The notes beneath the pieces are model-generated. The model made no database searches. It had not been told where the DNA came from and saw only the letters and a program-made list of their open reading frames with translations. A program made the position numbers and the translations under genes. 64,000 nucleotides of DNA from Daedaleopsis sinensis (taxonomy: Eukaryota; Basidiomycota; Agaricomycetes; Polyporales; Polyporaceae): contig CM066310.1 of the NCBI GenBank assembly GCA_033807695.1, positions 496,001 to 560,000 on the forward strand, in the 5' to 3' direction. Position 1 is the first letter of the stretch, and each line of letters opens with the position of its first letter. This document shows, one piece after another, positions 31,738 to 43,239 of the stretch.

Positions 31738-33925
31738 ATGGCCAAGCGACGGGTCGTCATATCAGACAGCGAGGAAAGCGGCGCAGATGTCGAGAACGCG
31801 GGCCTTCCTGAAAAGGGTAGCAGTAATAAACAGTTGCGCGTCGCGTCGACTAAGCAGCTTGCCCTGGGTGAGTGTTCTAACAGCAATTCCCTTTCGATTT
31901 CGACCTCATGCTCCCACAACACCGGACATCCTGTCAATTTCTGACATAGAAGTAGATGCAGCCAGCAAAGAATCCAAGAAACTCGCTCGCTCGAATGCAA
32001 AGTTGCGCAAAGAACTCAAAGAGCTCAAAGCCTCTCAGAAGCGACAGCATCCCCCGCACAAGAGCAAAGGCACTATTGACGACGGCGATCCAGACCGGCT
32101 GCCCCTCGAGTCCGAAGAAGGCGCAGGCTCGAGCAGCAGTGACGATAACTCCTCAGACGACGACGTTACCGGCCACTTGGCAGCACTGGGGGCATCGGTA
32201 AGTCTCGCTTGGACTCTTGTCGTCGTACATATTGTCAGCTAATTGTTCGCATCGCATACTCACCACTATATTATTAGATGCGTAAGAAAGCTACGACCGC
32301 TCACGTTCCAGCACCTTCACCGTGTATTAGTCGCCGTGAACACGAAACCTCCACCACACAATTGCCCGCAGACTCTCCCGTCACAACCGGTATCACCTAC
32401 ACAGGTAGAGACTCGGATTTCATCTCCTCGACTTGCACTCCGAGTCTGTTGTGCATATTCTGTCGTTTCATCCTACTGACTGCACACTCTTATACCTTCA
32501 AGCAGGCTTGCTTCCTACCCAGGCTGGCACCAGTAGCATGACCGCCGGACATCCTTCGATCGTCCAGCATCCCCAACCTCAGCAGCCTGATACCAGCCCG
32601 ACATTCATGACATCAGCACGAGCCTTACCGCCACCTACACTCGCCTCACAGGTCACTCCATCTGTAGCTGCAGCTGCGCCGCCGCCGCCGTAGCCGCTAT
32701 TGTCCCCGCCGCCTGGGGCCCAGCCGCATCAAGCTCAAGCTCCGGATGACCCCGTGGATGCACCGTTCCAAAATGGTGTCATTCCCCAGGCCGGTAGCCG
32801 CCCTAAGGTCAGCGACTACACCGACCCGGTCAGATCCCTCATTCTGTCTGCCATCGACTACTACTCCTGTTCCATACTCACTGTGGACGCCTTTCCGAGT
32901 GATGCGAAACAAGATGAATTCGTCAAGAATGCGTGGAGGGACGCACATGCCCACAGCGATCATCCCATACAATACCGCCTCACCGATCGCATGAAGCGTT
33001 TGGTGCGTATCAGCTCTCTGACTTTGTCCGGTCACGATGCGAATAATGCTAATCGGACTGATTAGATCGGCAAGCGCAAGTCAAATGCCCGAGGAGACGC
33101 ATCAGACCTTGTTCGGCCTCAGACCGGCTCCGCCTACAAGTTTCGTGACGGCACCACCATCTCAAACGAGCGGTACAATGTAGCACTGTACTCCAAGCTG
33201 ACCGACAAGGGTGCATTTCATCATAAGGTGCGTGTCATACGCTTCTTGCTATACAACCATAGCGGCAAACCTTGTGCACTTGTAGGGCATCGATGACACG
33301 ACCGGCAAGCTCACAGGCTTCGCTCAACATCCATACATATTGCAAGCCCTTCGTCACGCCTTTTTCAAGGACTCGCGCAATGGCATCGGCTTCAGGTTCC
33401 CCGGCGCATTCGATCCAATCCGCCCCGAGACCGTCACGCTCGTCCTAACGATTGTGAGTTTTGACTATACCTCCCTGTTCCGCCGCTCAGGCTGTCATAC
33501 TGAGCCCTTCTGTACGCTCACAGATTTGGTTCCATATTGAAGAATGGGCTACCGGAAAGCATGTTCCCGGCCAATTCAAAGAGGTAGAGTATGCCGGCAC
33601 GTACCGCGACCTCATCAAGGACCTCAAGAAGTGGTCTCGATCTTGTGAAGATGTATGGCAGAACATCCGTTCGAAATGGTACAAGCGTGCTTAGTAAGTA
33701 CCTCACCTCCCGTCAGCCGTGTTTCTGCCGACCCACTTACTACATCCTGTCCTCCTTCTCAGCCGTGCAGGTGGAGGGACCCTCACTCAGTCAAGTGATG
33801 TTCGCGTCCCAGATACCGTCATGGAGGACGCACAGGCTGAGTTGGAGGGGCGAACAGGACATACCGACAGCGAAGGAGAAGATGGCGACGAGGAACCCGG
33901 AAGCGGCGGTCATCACAACGAGTGA
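31738..33925 (+). CDS. Transposon companion protein B (DUF6532-like)
   Basis: Starts MAKRRVVISDSEES at 31738; six or more exons, stop at 33925. The N-terminal half is disordered: acidic SDSEES, a Lys/Glu coiled stretch (KKLARSNAKLRKELKELKASQ) and Ser/Asp runs (SSSDDNSSDDD). The C-terminal half resembles the fungal DUF6532 domain: DPVRSLILSAIDYYSCSI, DAFPSDAKQDEFVKNAWRDA, a block with LVRPQTGSAYKF, PYILQALRHAFFKDSRNGIG, RPETVTLVLTI followed by WFHIEEWATG, and YAGTYRDLIKDLKKW. The function of DUF6532 is not known. It lies 214 bp from a divergent transposase gene, as companion D does from its own. Likely a nuclear accessory protein of the element (inference). Confidence 0.65.
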
Positions 33926-34323
33926 TGAAGAGTCCAACGCCGGGATGCCAGTCACGTCACGCTATACTCGTAGTACGCGTCGTTGTATGATTACTTGTGC
34001 TGATATCTAGCTTATCGTCGAATCCGACCTGTCCTCGCACGTTTATATCTCACTGTGTGCTCTGATAATATCAGTAAGGCTTCGCATATCCTAGTAGTAT
34101 ATATATGACACTGATCAATCACGGTGGTATGCAGTGGTATCTATGTCTATCCGACGCATCTGTACAGCTTTGGAGATCCATGCCACGTCTCGCTGGTGCT
34201 CGTGAGCACTCAGATAGCTCTGGTGGTGTGCTCGGTGGGGCTATGGAAGGGGGTACTTGTCTCGGGTGCTCGGACTGCTCGTGAGGCTCGAGAGCGGTCA
34301 CTACCCAGGTATTTTTTTCCTGA
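33926..34323. other. Intergenic, no gene seen
   Basis: About 400 bp between companion B and a transposase fragment, with AT-rich tatatat near 34100. A Plavaka terminus might lie here but was not recognised. Confidence 0.35.
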
Positions 34324-34950
34324 TGCACCGACACTGCAATATTCCGTCGATTCCGATGTCAGCTCTTCCACAGCAGTCTCGCCGCAATCATGCAGACGCT
34401 CAAGCCTGGAATGGAGACCCCGGAGATCGTTCGCTGCCCAGACAGACACTTTCGACGTGTCATCTGGGGAATAGGACCGTACATCACCGATTACCCTGAA
34501 CAGGTTTTGGTTGCGAACATCGTTGAAGGCTGGTGCCCCGCGTAAGTCATCATTACATCACGCTTCGCTGTGCTTAATCTATCCCGTAATCGTTGCTCAC
34601 ATCATTCTCCATGGGATCCGAACAGATGCTACAAGTATTCTAATGGCTTGGACGCCCCTGGTCATGGGCAGAAGCGATCCCGAACGTTCACCGAAGTGTT
34701 AAACAGATCAACCAACTGGAGCTCGGCAGCCCTTTGGGACGACTGGGGTATTGTCAGCGACGTCACGGTGCGAGCCTCTATGGCGACCTCTCGAATGATA
34801 CTCGAGTGCTCATCATCTTCCATCACAGCCGTTCACTGCAGACTTCCCACGAGCTGACATCCACGAGCTGCTCACTGGCGACCTCCTTCACATCAGCAAA
34901 ATCGCACCCGGACTTAGAGACCTTACTGAAGTTACACAAGATGCGTAAGA
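34324..34950 (+). pseudogene. Plavaka-type transposase internal fragment
   Basis: Reads FRRFRCQLFHSSLAAIMQ, then RCPDRHFRRVIWGIGPYITD, YPEQVLVANIVEGWCPA, a spliced exon CYKYSNGLDAPGHGQ, and PFTADFPRADIHELLTGDLLH, closely parallel to the copy at 38183-42999 (RRVIYGFGPYIADYPEQ, PRADIHELLAPDLLH). Similarity ends after LLH and a stop soon follows. There is no 5' part, finger or C-terminus. Confidence 0.75.
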
Positions 34951-35195
34951 CCAGTCAGTCATAACATCACTCACCTTACCTCAGCTATGTACCTCAGCTT
35001 ATACAAGCCCATACGCCTTACTCCAGTTGTAGTACCTTACCCAAGTTCGGTCAGATGTCGGTAAGACGAGACAATAAGTACAGTATGTAACTTCACACTT
35101 CAAGTTGCGTACAGTACTTCCGAAACTAGCCCTCGATTCGACCTCTACGTGTATTCAAGCGAAGTACGAACAGTCACAAACAATATACTAGTCAT

Positions 35196-37948
35196 CTAAG
35201 TGTCGTTTACAAGCATCAACCCCTCGTCAGAGTCGCTGTCGCTAGCACCCGCCGGACCACCCTCCTGCGCTGCTTCAGCCGGCGGTACGGCTGCCGTACT
35301 CCCCTTCCCAGCTTTCGAACGTCGCCCTGATGTCGCGCGCCGAGCGTTCATTACCTTGCGTGCTTCTTCAATGATCTCGAGCCATTCGTCGCCGCTCAGA
35401 TCATCAATCACCTTCAAGATGTTAGTGACCTTCTTGTCACTCCTCTCGCGCTGGCGGTTGGCGTCCCAGTACATTCGGTCCGAGTAGTTGTCTGCTGAGA
35501 ACCACCCGGCACGTCCACTAGGTGGTGCCCATTCTCCAGTCTGGTGATGCGAGAGGGTATGAATGGCCTGTGTAAGAAAGAGGTCAGTAACAGGACTTGT
35601 GGTGAGATCCGGGACCTTAGCAATCATGACGAGCGTGAACGTACTGCGAGAACGGCCATGCAGAGCGCACCGCGGGGTAAATCTCCGGTACGATCCTTCG
35701 TGTTGACAGCGTGGAGTTCCGAGATGTGATGTGCAAAGATACCGACGATCAAAGGGCTTCGCATATGTCCCTACGAAGGGATAATCAGTGTCAGTGACGA
35801 CTCGGCAGTGTTAGAACAAGTGGTACTCAACGATTTTTTGGATGCCATCATTCCACTGTGCGTAGTAGAATGGTGCAGCGCCCTTCCCATCACCCAGCAG
35901 GTAAGTCGCATATGCGCCTACGTTCTCGCGCTTGGCGAACCATTCGAGGAGATCGGGATCAGAGACGATGATCTCCTTGAATGTATCGCCTCCTGTTGTC
36001 GCAAACTTGGCACGCCAATCGTTGAGCTTCTGCTGAATCTGCAAGTGCACAGGCAACATGTGAGTAGACTCGCAAAAATCGTCGTAGTAGAGCGAAGATG
36101 CATACGAGCTTGTGGCACTTGTCTCCTTCCTTCAAGGGATGCACATGTGCGAGGTCGCCGAACACCTGGAGGTATAAAGTCTTCAACTCGTTCAGGGTGA
36201 CCTCCTGCCACGGGTTGAGGGTGCCAGCAAATTGACGTGTGAGGGGTACAAAGTGTTCGGTGAAGATAGTCTGCATCGACTGCGGAATGTGACGCAGCGT
36301 TACAGACTTCGACTCCGAATCGACTTTGGCTGTACCAGCCACGTCCTCTCCACCCTTTCCTGTACGTTTGCGCGTTTTCTTGGTCGATGTACCTGAGCTT
36401 GAGTAGGAACCGGCCCCCGGCTCGCCAGGAATTCTCAAGGGGGCCACAATCCTGGTCAGAGTGTGCTGGGTCACGGTTGCGGTGAGATGGTGTCAGTCGC
36501 GAGAAGTCATCCGAACGGCGAGCGACTCAGCCAAGGGCAGTGACTAGAACTGGACTTACGGTGATGGCAGTGCTACTCGCTGGGGTAAGAGACACCGGCA
36601 CGGCTGGGATCACTCCGACTCGACTTGCTGGAGGAGCAGGCTCGCAGCTCTTCTTTGGTGCTGCACGACCAGAGCTGGGACTACCCGGCACATCCAACTC
36701 CACGGAAAGCTCGTCAGGAGCTGAGAAAGCCGGATGGGCCTTGGCTCGATACCGAAGGGCATCGCGGACGTTGGCAATGGGACCTGTAATGAGACGAACA
36801 TATGTGAATGAAATGAGCTTACGGAACTCCTTTACATACTCTCCGGACTTTCGAGATGATTGTTTGGGATGTGCTCCGGGTTCTCCTCGTGCTCGCTCGA
36901 GTCGCCACCGGAAAGGCTGCTGGGAGGACGCGAGGGTGAGCGAGACGTAGAGACAGAGCTGGGGATCGAGACCGAGGTCGCTGGTGTTGCCGATCGCCCG
37001 TGAGGTTGGCGGCTGATGACATCCATCCAGTTCGGGACCAAACCTGCCGTTGGAGCATGGCTGCCATGGGTCTGGAGGGGGACTGTCTACTAGTAGCACC
37101 GCAGAGTGATTGTGAGAGGAACGTACGCGCGTTCGGATTCTCCCATATCATCCTGCTTCCTTTTTCCCACCGTTTGAGCTGTCTTGGGAGCGCGCCTGGC
37201 TGGAGCACGCTTCTTCTTACTCTTTTCCATCTGCTCGTCAGCAGCACCCTCATCGCCTGAACGATCCTCGTCGAACTCATCCTGATCCATAGGTTCGAAG
37301 GTGGAATCACCGTCTTCGTCAGATTCGGGGCCGTGCCCAGCCGGAGCAGGGTAATCGTGTGAGTCTTCTGGCTCAACAAATTCCTCCGCATCCTCATCTC
37401 CTGTTAAAAGATCTCATCAGATTGTGCATCGTTCAATACTAGTACGCGAACAGCACGGTGGGAACGTACCCTCTTCGAGCTGAGCAGCTGCAATCAACGT
37501 GCGTATATGATTACTCGTCAGCCATATAGAATATGTACGCTGACTAGTGCCACATAGACTTGAACTCACGTTGGTTGGCCTCATACCCTTGGCGGCGCGA
37601 TGGGGGGATCACAATCTTGAGTGATTGACGACGAGGTTGGTCCGCTTCCACTGAGTCATCTGGGCCATCTCGGATCGCCTCGATGCTGAACATCGATGCA
37701 GGAGGCGACTCCATTTGCGTAGGGCTGTCTTCGCTCAGGCCCGCCTGGAGGTTTTGAACACGTTGTCGAGCTCCTTCCTTCTTTTTTTCAGCCCGGGTCT
37801 TCGCTTCTTTCTTCTGGGCTCTGGCCTCCTGGACCTCGGCAGGACTCCTGCGCGGCTTTGGCATGTCGGGGGCACCGACCACACGACTCTTGTTTGTGGG
37901 CCGCGTCTCGAGGGCTGGTGGTAGCTCAATTCGAGTGCGCCCTGCCAT
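35196..37948 (-). CDS. Transposon companion protein C (family 1)
   Basis: Starts MAGRTRIELPPALETRP at 37948, stop at 35196, about ten exons. The N-terminus is basic and helical (RAQKKEAKTRAEKKKEGARQR). The middle is acidic (DEFDEDRSGDEGAADEQ) next to a nuclear-localisation-like KSKKKRAPARRAPK. The conserved core is SVTLRHIPQSMQTIFTEHFV, PWQEVTLNELKTLYLQVFG, QQKLNDWRAKFATTGGDTFK, VGAYATYLLGDGKGAAPFYY, GHMRSPLIVGIFAHHISEL, HTLSHHQTGEW and WEIIEEARKV-like sequence. The pattern PW-x2-V-x-L, QKL-x2-WR and a later W/E-rich helix is shared with companion A. It ends acidic. It is divergent from the transposase at 38183, 234 bp apart. The disrupted neighbour contrasts with the well-kept frame here. 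Function not recognised. Confidence 0.65.
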
Positions 37949-38182
37949 GGTTGGGAGGAAAGTGACACGACACGCGATCACCAAGTGCGAGTGATGCGGT
38001 GGCCGCAGGTGGGCCGTGCCGGAGAGGGCTGCTTACGCTCTGTAGCGAGCCCGCCACTAAGTGGGGCTCCTGCCGCCGCGCTCTCCTTCAAATTGCTCCT
38101 CGACCTCTCTCACCTAACTTCCACCGTAGATGGCACACCATCTCTCGCTTCTCCACACGCACACTGTAACTCTTGATTCGGC
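37949..38182. promoter_or_regulatory. Divergent promoter, module 3
   Basis: 234 bp between companion C and the transposase at 38183; pyrimidine-rich before the transposase ATG (ctccttcaaattgctcctcgacctctctc). Confidence 0.5.
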
Positions 38183-41100
38183 ATGGGCCGTTCTACCAAG
38201 CATGTGTTCCGCCCCCGCAACATTGCTTGCACCTACGCCGCCCAAGGCTGCAGGCAGCTCTTCTCCGACCGCTCAGGATTGACTCGCCATCTCCATGCAA
38301 AACATCGCAGCATTGCCCAACGCCCCGCCCAACCTCCACCTACTTCGACCGCTCCTTCCCCGTCACCTACTACTAGCTCGCGAGGTCCTTCTCCGGATCC
38401 CTTATCCCCTGGAGGGTGCCATGAGATGGATAATCAAGATACTCCTCCACGGTACAGTCCTCCACCTCCCAGCAACTTACCTTGTTCGACGCCGCAGCCG
38501 TCGTCAGCCGACGGTGGTTCCCGAGTGGAGTACCACCCATTTCTCAACAGTACGTCCTTAGTGATCAACTTCCGCCGCCCTCTATAAGACCGGTCAGATT
38601 CTTATACTCAAATCCAGCACGGCAATGCGATGAGCACGGGAACTTCCTGCCAGACGGAGCTCCCCCGCCACCTCCTCCACCCCAAGCTCATCCAGCCTCC
38701 AGCTACTATCCATTCGAATCGCGCGCTCACTTCGAGTTGGCCGACTTCTTGTACCGTCGCAAACAGATGTCAGGGAAAAAGATCGACGAGCTGATGCAGA
38801 TTCTTGCCGCATTCTTTGCCGAAGGCCAGGATCCCCCGTTTGCCAGCCGTGCTGATCTTTATGAGCACCTACGTCTTATCAATTTTGGAGAACCCGATTG
38901 GGAACACTTCTCGATCGTCCACAACGGCCCCGTGGCGGACTCTCCTCGTGCAATCCCTGCATGGAAGATCAAGGAGTACACCGTATTCTTCCGCGATCCC
39001 CGACAGGTCCTTCACAATCAGATGGCCAATCCCGACTTTCAGCACGACAGCGACTACGTTCCGAAGCGTGTGTACAATGAGAAAGGGCAGCGGGTGTTTA
39101 AGGACTTCGCATCCGGAGACTGGGTGTGGAGCCAAGCGGTACGTGCCACTACATTCTCCATTCTCGTGCGCGGTCTTGTACTTAGCTCAAACTGCGCGCA
39201 CTGTCTCAGAACACGCTCAGCATGGACCCCCGTAATCACGGCGCAGCACTCAACACCATCATACTTGGGAGCGACAAAACTACTGTTTCCGTTGCGACAG
39301 GGCAGAACGAGTTCTATCCGTTGTACATGACCAACGGTTGGGTTACCAACAGTGTGCGCCGCGCTCATCGCAACGCGATCACGCTCATCGGCTTTTTGGC
39401 GATCCCTAAAAGTGTGTAATACCTACATGTTGTCCGATGATTATAACCTCCCTTCTCCAACCCATGAATGCTACCGCCGAGGGCTGCATCATTGTGTGTG
39501 CTCCGACCTTGGGGCCCAGATGAACTCCCTTGTCACTAGTCACTTCATTTGTGATTTGTTATGTATTACTTCTTGACCTATCCCAATCTCACTGTCCGAG
39601 TACTACGAGTCCTAACAATTGGTGTCTAGCGGACAGACAGTACAGCAACGACCCAGAGTTCCGCAAGTTCCGCCGGGAACTTTTTCACACCTCCCTCCAG
39701 TACATCTTCGAGTGCCTGCGCCCGTTTATGACTACGTACGACATTGTTAGATGTGGCGACGGCTACTACCGCCGTGTCATCTACGGGTTTGGACCATACA
39801 TTGCTGACTATCCAGAGCAGGTTTTGCTCGCCTGTACCGTTGATGCGCCCCGTAGTGGCGCCAGCCCCGCTTTTCGCGCCATCGCCGATATACGGCGATG
39901 CCTACTACGACACGCTGGCCAGGACGGAGTCCCTGCCCTCGATCTCCCACTCCAGGACCACCACATCCCTCCGACAAGGCGGTCGGAGGGGACGCCTCAT
40001 GCGGCCCACGCAGCGCGCGAGGCCTCCGGCCTCCAACGGGCGCGACGCCCTTCCCTCCAACGGGCCGCGCCCGTAGGAGGCTTGCGAGTGTTCCCCGCAG
40101 CCCCGGCAGGAGGCTGGGCAGCAGCCTGAGGACCGCTCCGACACCCGAGACCAGAGCGGGCCGCAGTTTAGGTTACAGGCATCGTGCGGGACCGATGACA
40201 CGCTAGTCGCAGGCGTAGGCGGCGGTGCAGGGGTCCAGGCGTAGCCGTTCCTGACCGTTCTACGAGACCAGGCGGTAGGACCCGACTGGCGCCCAGGCCG
40301 AGGGTTTAGCCACGGTTCCGCCTCCTCGCGGGACTGCGACAAGGCGGGTTCGAGGTAGTTTCAGGAGACACTGGAGAGTAGGGCAGAGGGTTACGAGCGG
40401 GCGGACCACGCTGGAGGCTCCGGATTGGACGAGGTTCGAGGTACCGCACGGGACGGTAGCAGTAGATAGGATGCCCGCGTACAGGACTTGTAGCCTCAGA
40501 TCCCCCACCCCCCATATCCATACAGGCGCGAGCCCAGCGGTCCGACGCACTCGACGACCTCGCTGTCGAGCCCGTCCTCGGTGTGATCTCCTTCGAGCCC
40601 CGTCCTTCCACGTGCTCCGCCCGTCGTAGTTCCCTGTCCCCTTCTCGATCCCTCGCTCTCCGGCCTTCGACGTGCGCGTCTCGTCGTAGTTGTTCGTTCC
40701 AGTTGCTCGGGAACCAGAGGTCCACCTCGCACCCTTCGGAGCGTCTGCCCGGTGCTGTGTCTGCTGGGATTTCCTAGTAGATCGCCGGTGCCCTCCCATC
40801 ACCGTGCAGGGCTGGTGTCCGAAGTCAGCTTTTTTATAAACACCTCTCGACTGGCTATGGTGTGCTCACATTCAACTTTGCTTTCCTAGATGTACAGCCC
40901 ATCCGAATGACCTTGATACTGGACAACACTCGCGAAGATCGCACGAGCTGACTGCTGCTCATCTGGACGAAGGTCTCAGCACGCGCAAACTCTGGGAAGA
41001 CCACGGTATTATAAGCTACTTGACGGTGCATCAGCATCAGCCACCGCTATCATGTCCTCGAAGATATTGACACTGTCTCATAGCCTTTTACGGCTTATTT

Positions 41101-42999
41101 TCCTCGTGCCGACATCCATGAGCTTCTTGCACCTGATCTCCTCCACCAAATCATCAAAGGGACATTCAAAGACCACTTGGTGACATGGGTCGAAGAATAC
41201 CTAGTGCTCACGCATGGCAAGACGGGGGCGGCTGAGATCATGGCCGATATTGATCGAAGGTATGCCCATTGCTCCATACCTCGTGCACCTACCCTCACGA
41301 AGAACGACCGTCTGATAATCACACTCTAGAATTGCGGCTTCTCCAGCATTCCCGGGACTTCGACACTTTCCCGAAGGACGAGGTTTTAAACAATGGACAG
41401 GCGACAACTCCATAGCTCTCATGAAGGCCAGTATCCTTCTATTTCGAATGCGCCGGTGCCCAATGTGGAAGCTTACACTGTGCGCTCAAATTATAGGTCT
41501 ATCTTCCCGCTATAGCTGGCCATCTACCCCCTCAGATGGTGCGCGCAATCAGTGCATTCCTCGATTTCTGTTATCTAGTTCGACGCGATACTATCGACGA
41601 GGAAATTCTCACAGCAATCAACGACGCACTCACTAGGTTCCATCAAGAGCGCGAGATCTTTGTCACAAGTGGTGTGCGTGAGACCATCTCTCTTCCACGA
41701 CAACACGCCATGAAACACTACATCCGCAACATCCGCCTGTTTGGATCCCCAAACGGACTCTGCTCCTCGATGATGGAAGCGAAGCACATTGTCGCTGTGA
41801 AGCGACCGTACAGGAGATCAAGCAAGAACAACGCACTCGGCCAGATTCTCAAGACCAACGAGCGCCTTGACAAGCTTGCTGCCCTCCGTGTTGACCTCAC
41901 CGCGCGTGGCCTTCTCGAGGGCGCATGCCCACGCCTCCCCGACTACATGCGACAGATCACGAGCATTGACCGCTCCCTTCACAGTGACTCTGATTCCAGT
42001 TCGGATTCTGAGCACGAGCACGATCTTGACGAGTCAGAACGTACGTCCAGCGTAATGATCTTCTGCGACTCACAGGCTGCAGACTCACTCAATCGACATT
42101 GCAGCTCCACCGGCAGGGTCTACTAGTACTACATCAGAGCCCCACATCTCACACGGCCTCAACAACAACGATGACGATTCCGGAGCTGTCGACGAGCTCG
42201 ACATGTTGGCAGAGGTGGTGCTGGCAAAGACACCGGGTACGTCCTTGATATGTCTCGCTCCTGCGGTGTCTGAGCTCTGTGGATGTGTGTCCCTTATACT
42301 GACCTGTCCCCTACAGTTCGAAACCTTCCAAAGCCGATTGACGACCTTGCCGAGCATATCGGGTTCCCGACCCTGCCGTCCCTCATCTGGTACTTCCTCT
42401 ACGAGGAGTCGAACTCAAGTACCGGCCTTACCGGAGCTCAAGCAGGACTCGCTGCATGCCCTCGCTTCGACGGCAGGGTCAAGATATTCCCCTCGGCGAT
42501 CGCGACCTTCCTCGCTCCAAGCGACCCATCGGGATCTCGTGGCATGCGTCGTGAACGCATACGCTGTGTCGCGTCTTGGAGAGGTGGCCGGCCTCGACGC
42601 GACTATGTATACGTGTCGAAGGACCCGGGTGCCCCAGGATTTGGTCCGGGCTTCCGGGGACTCCACGTCGCGCGCGTGCAGGTGCTGTTCTCGTTCAGCC
42701 ATTTGCATAAGCTGTACGAATGTGCTCTCGTGTCGTGGTATCTGCCGGTGGACGATGAGCCGGATCCGGACACAGGGATGTGGACTGTAGCTGCAGAGAT
42801 GGTGGGTCACAGACGGCAGAGGCACCTCGCGCTCGAAGTGATCAGCCTGGATTGTGTTCTGCGTGCCGCTCATCTGATCGGAGTGTGTGGTCAAGGGTTT
42901 CTTCCTCAAGGTATTGGGCCAGAAGAGACTCTCGATGCATTCCGTATGTTCTATGTCAACAAATATGCAGACCACCATGCGTTTGAGATCGCGTTTTAA
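38183..42999 (+). pseudogene. Plavaka-type transposase interrupted by an insertion
   Basis: ATG 38183 with an N-terminal C2H2-like finger (CRQLFSDRSGLTRHLHAKH). Then YYPFESRAHFELADFLYRRK, VFFRDPRQVLHNQMANPDF, SGDWVWSQA, LGSDKTTVSVATGQNEFYPL, RRVIYGFGPYIADYPEQ. At 39844 the frame is broken inside the expected GWCPKC motif by about 965 bp of unrelated DNA, and resumes at 40810 with GWCPK, then PFTAYFPRADIHELLAPDLL, GTFKDHLVTWVEEYL, FKQWTGDN, MVRAISAFLDFCYLVRR, HAMKHYIRNIRLFGSPNG and the C-terminus HVARVQVLFSF ... VNKYADHHAFEIAF, stop at 42999. Apart from the insertion the coding sequence looks well preserved, so the break may be recent. Confidence 0.8.
39845..40809. mobile_element. 0.97-kb insertion of unknown type in a transposase gene
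   Basis: GC-rich DNA with no similarity to the flanking transposase. Boundaries come from the interrupted GWCPK codons. The left end (ggcgccagccccgc, about 39856) and the reverse complement of the junction at 40808-40822 (ggacaccagccctgc) are loosely alike, but the second lies partly in the host gene, so true inverted repeats are unproven. No target duplication longer than a couple of bases is visible. Frames in it (for example minus 40260-40802) are Arg/Gly-rich and not protein-like. Confidence 0.6.
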
Positions 43000-43239
43000 T
43001 ACATATTATATTCCTGGTTCTTCCTTTCATGATAATATTGTAGTGCGACTTCAAATAGATCAGTACCACTAATACTAGTAGTACGCACTACTAGAATTCA
43101 AAGGCCCGAGTATAACACTAGGAGTACTTTAAGCTCTAAGGATGTTTAAGATGATTGCAAGTTCAATGTCACTAAGCTATAACATTCGCCGTAAGTTCCA
43201 ACATATCGTAAGGTCCCTAATATCAAGTGTGATTTTGCT

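Noticed and set aside
40260..40802. Minus-strand frame of 180 residues within the 0.97-kb insertion
   Set aside because: Arg/Gly-rich, with overlapping frames on the same strand equally open; no domain or start context.
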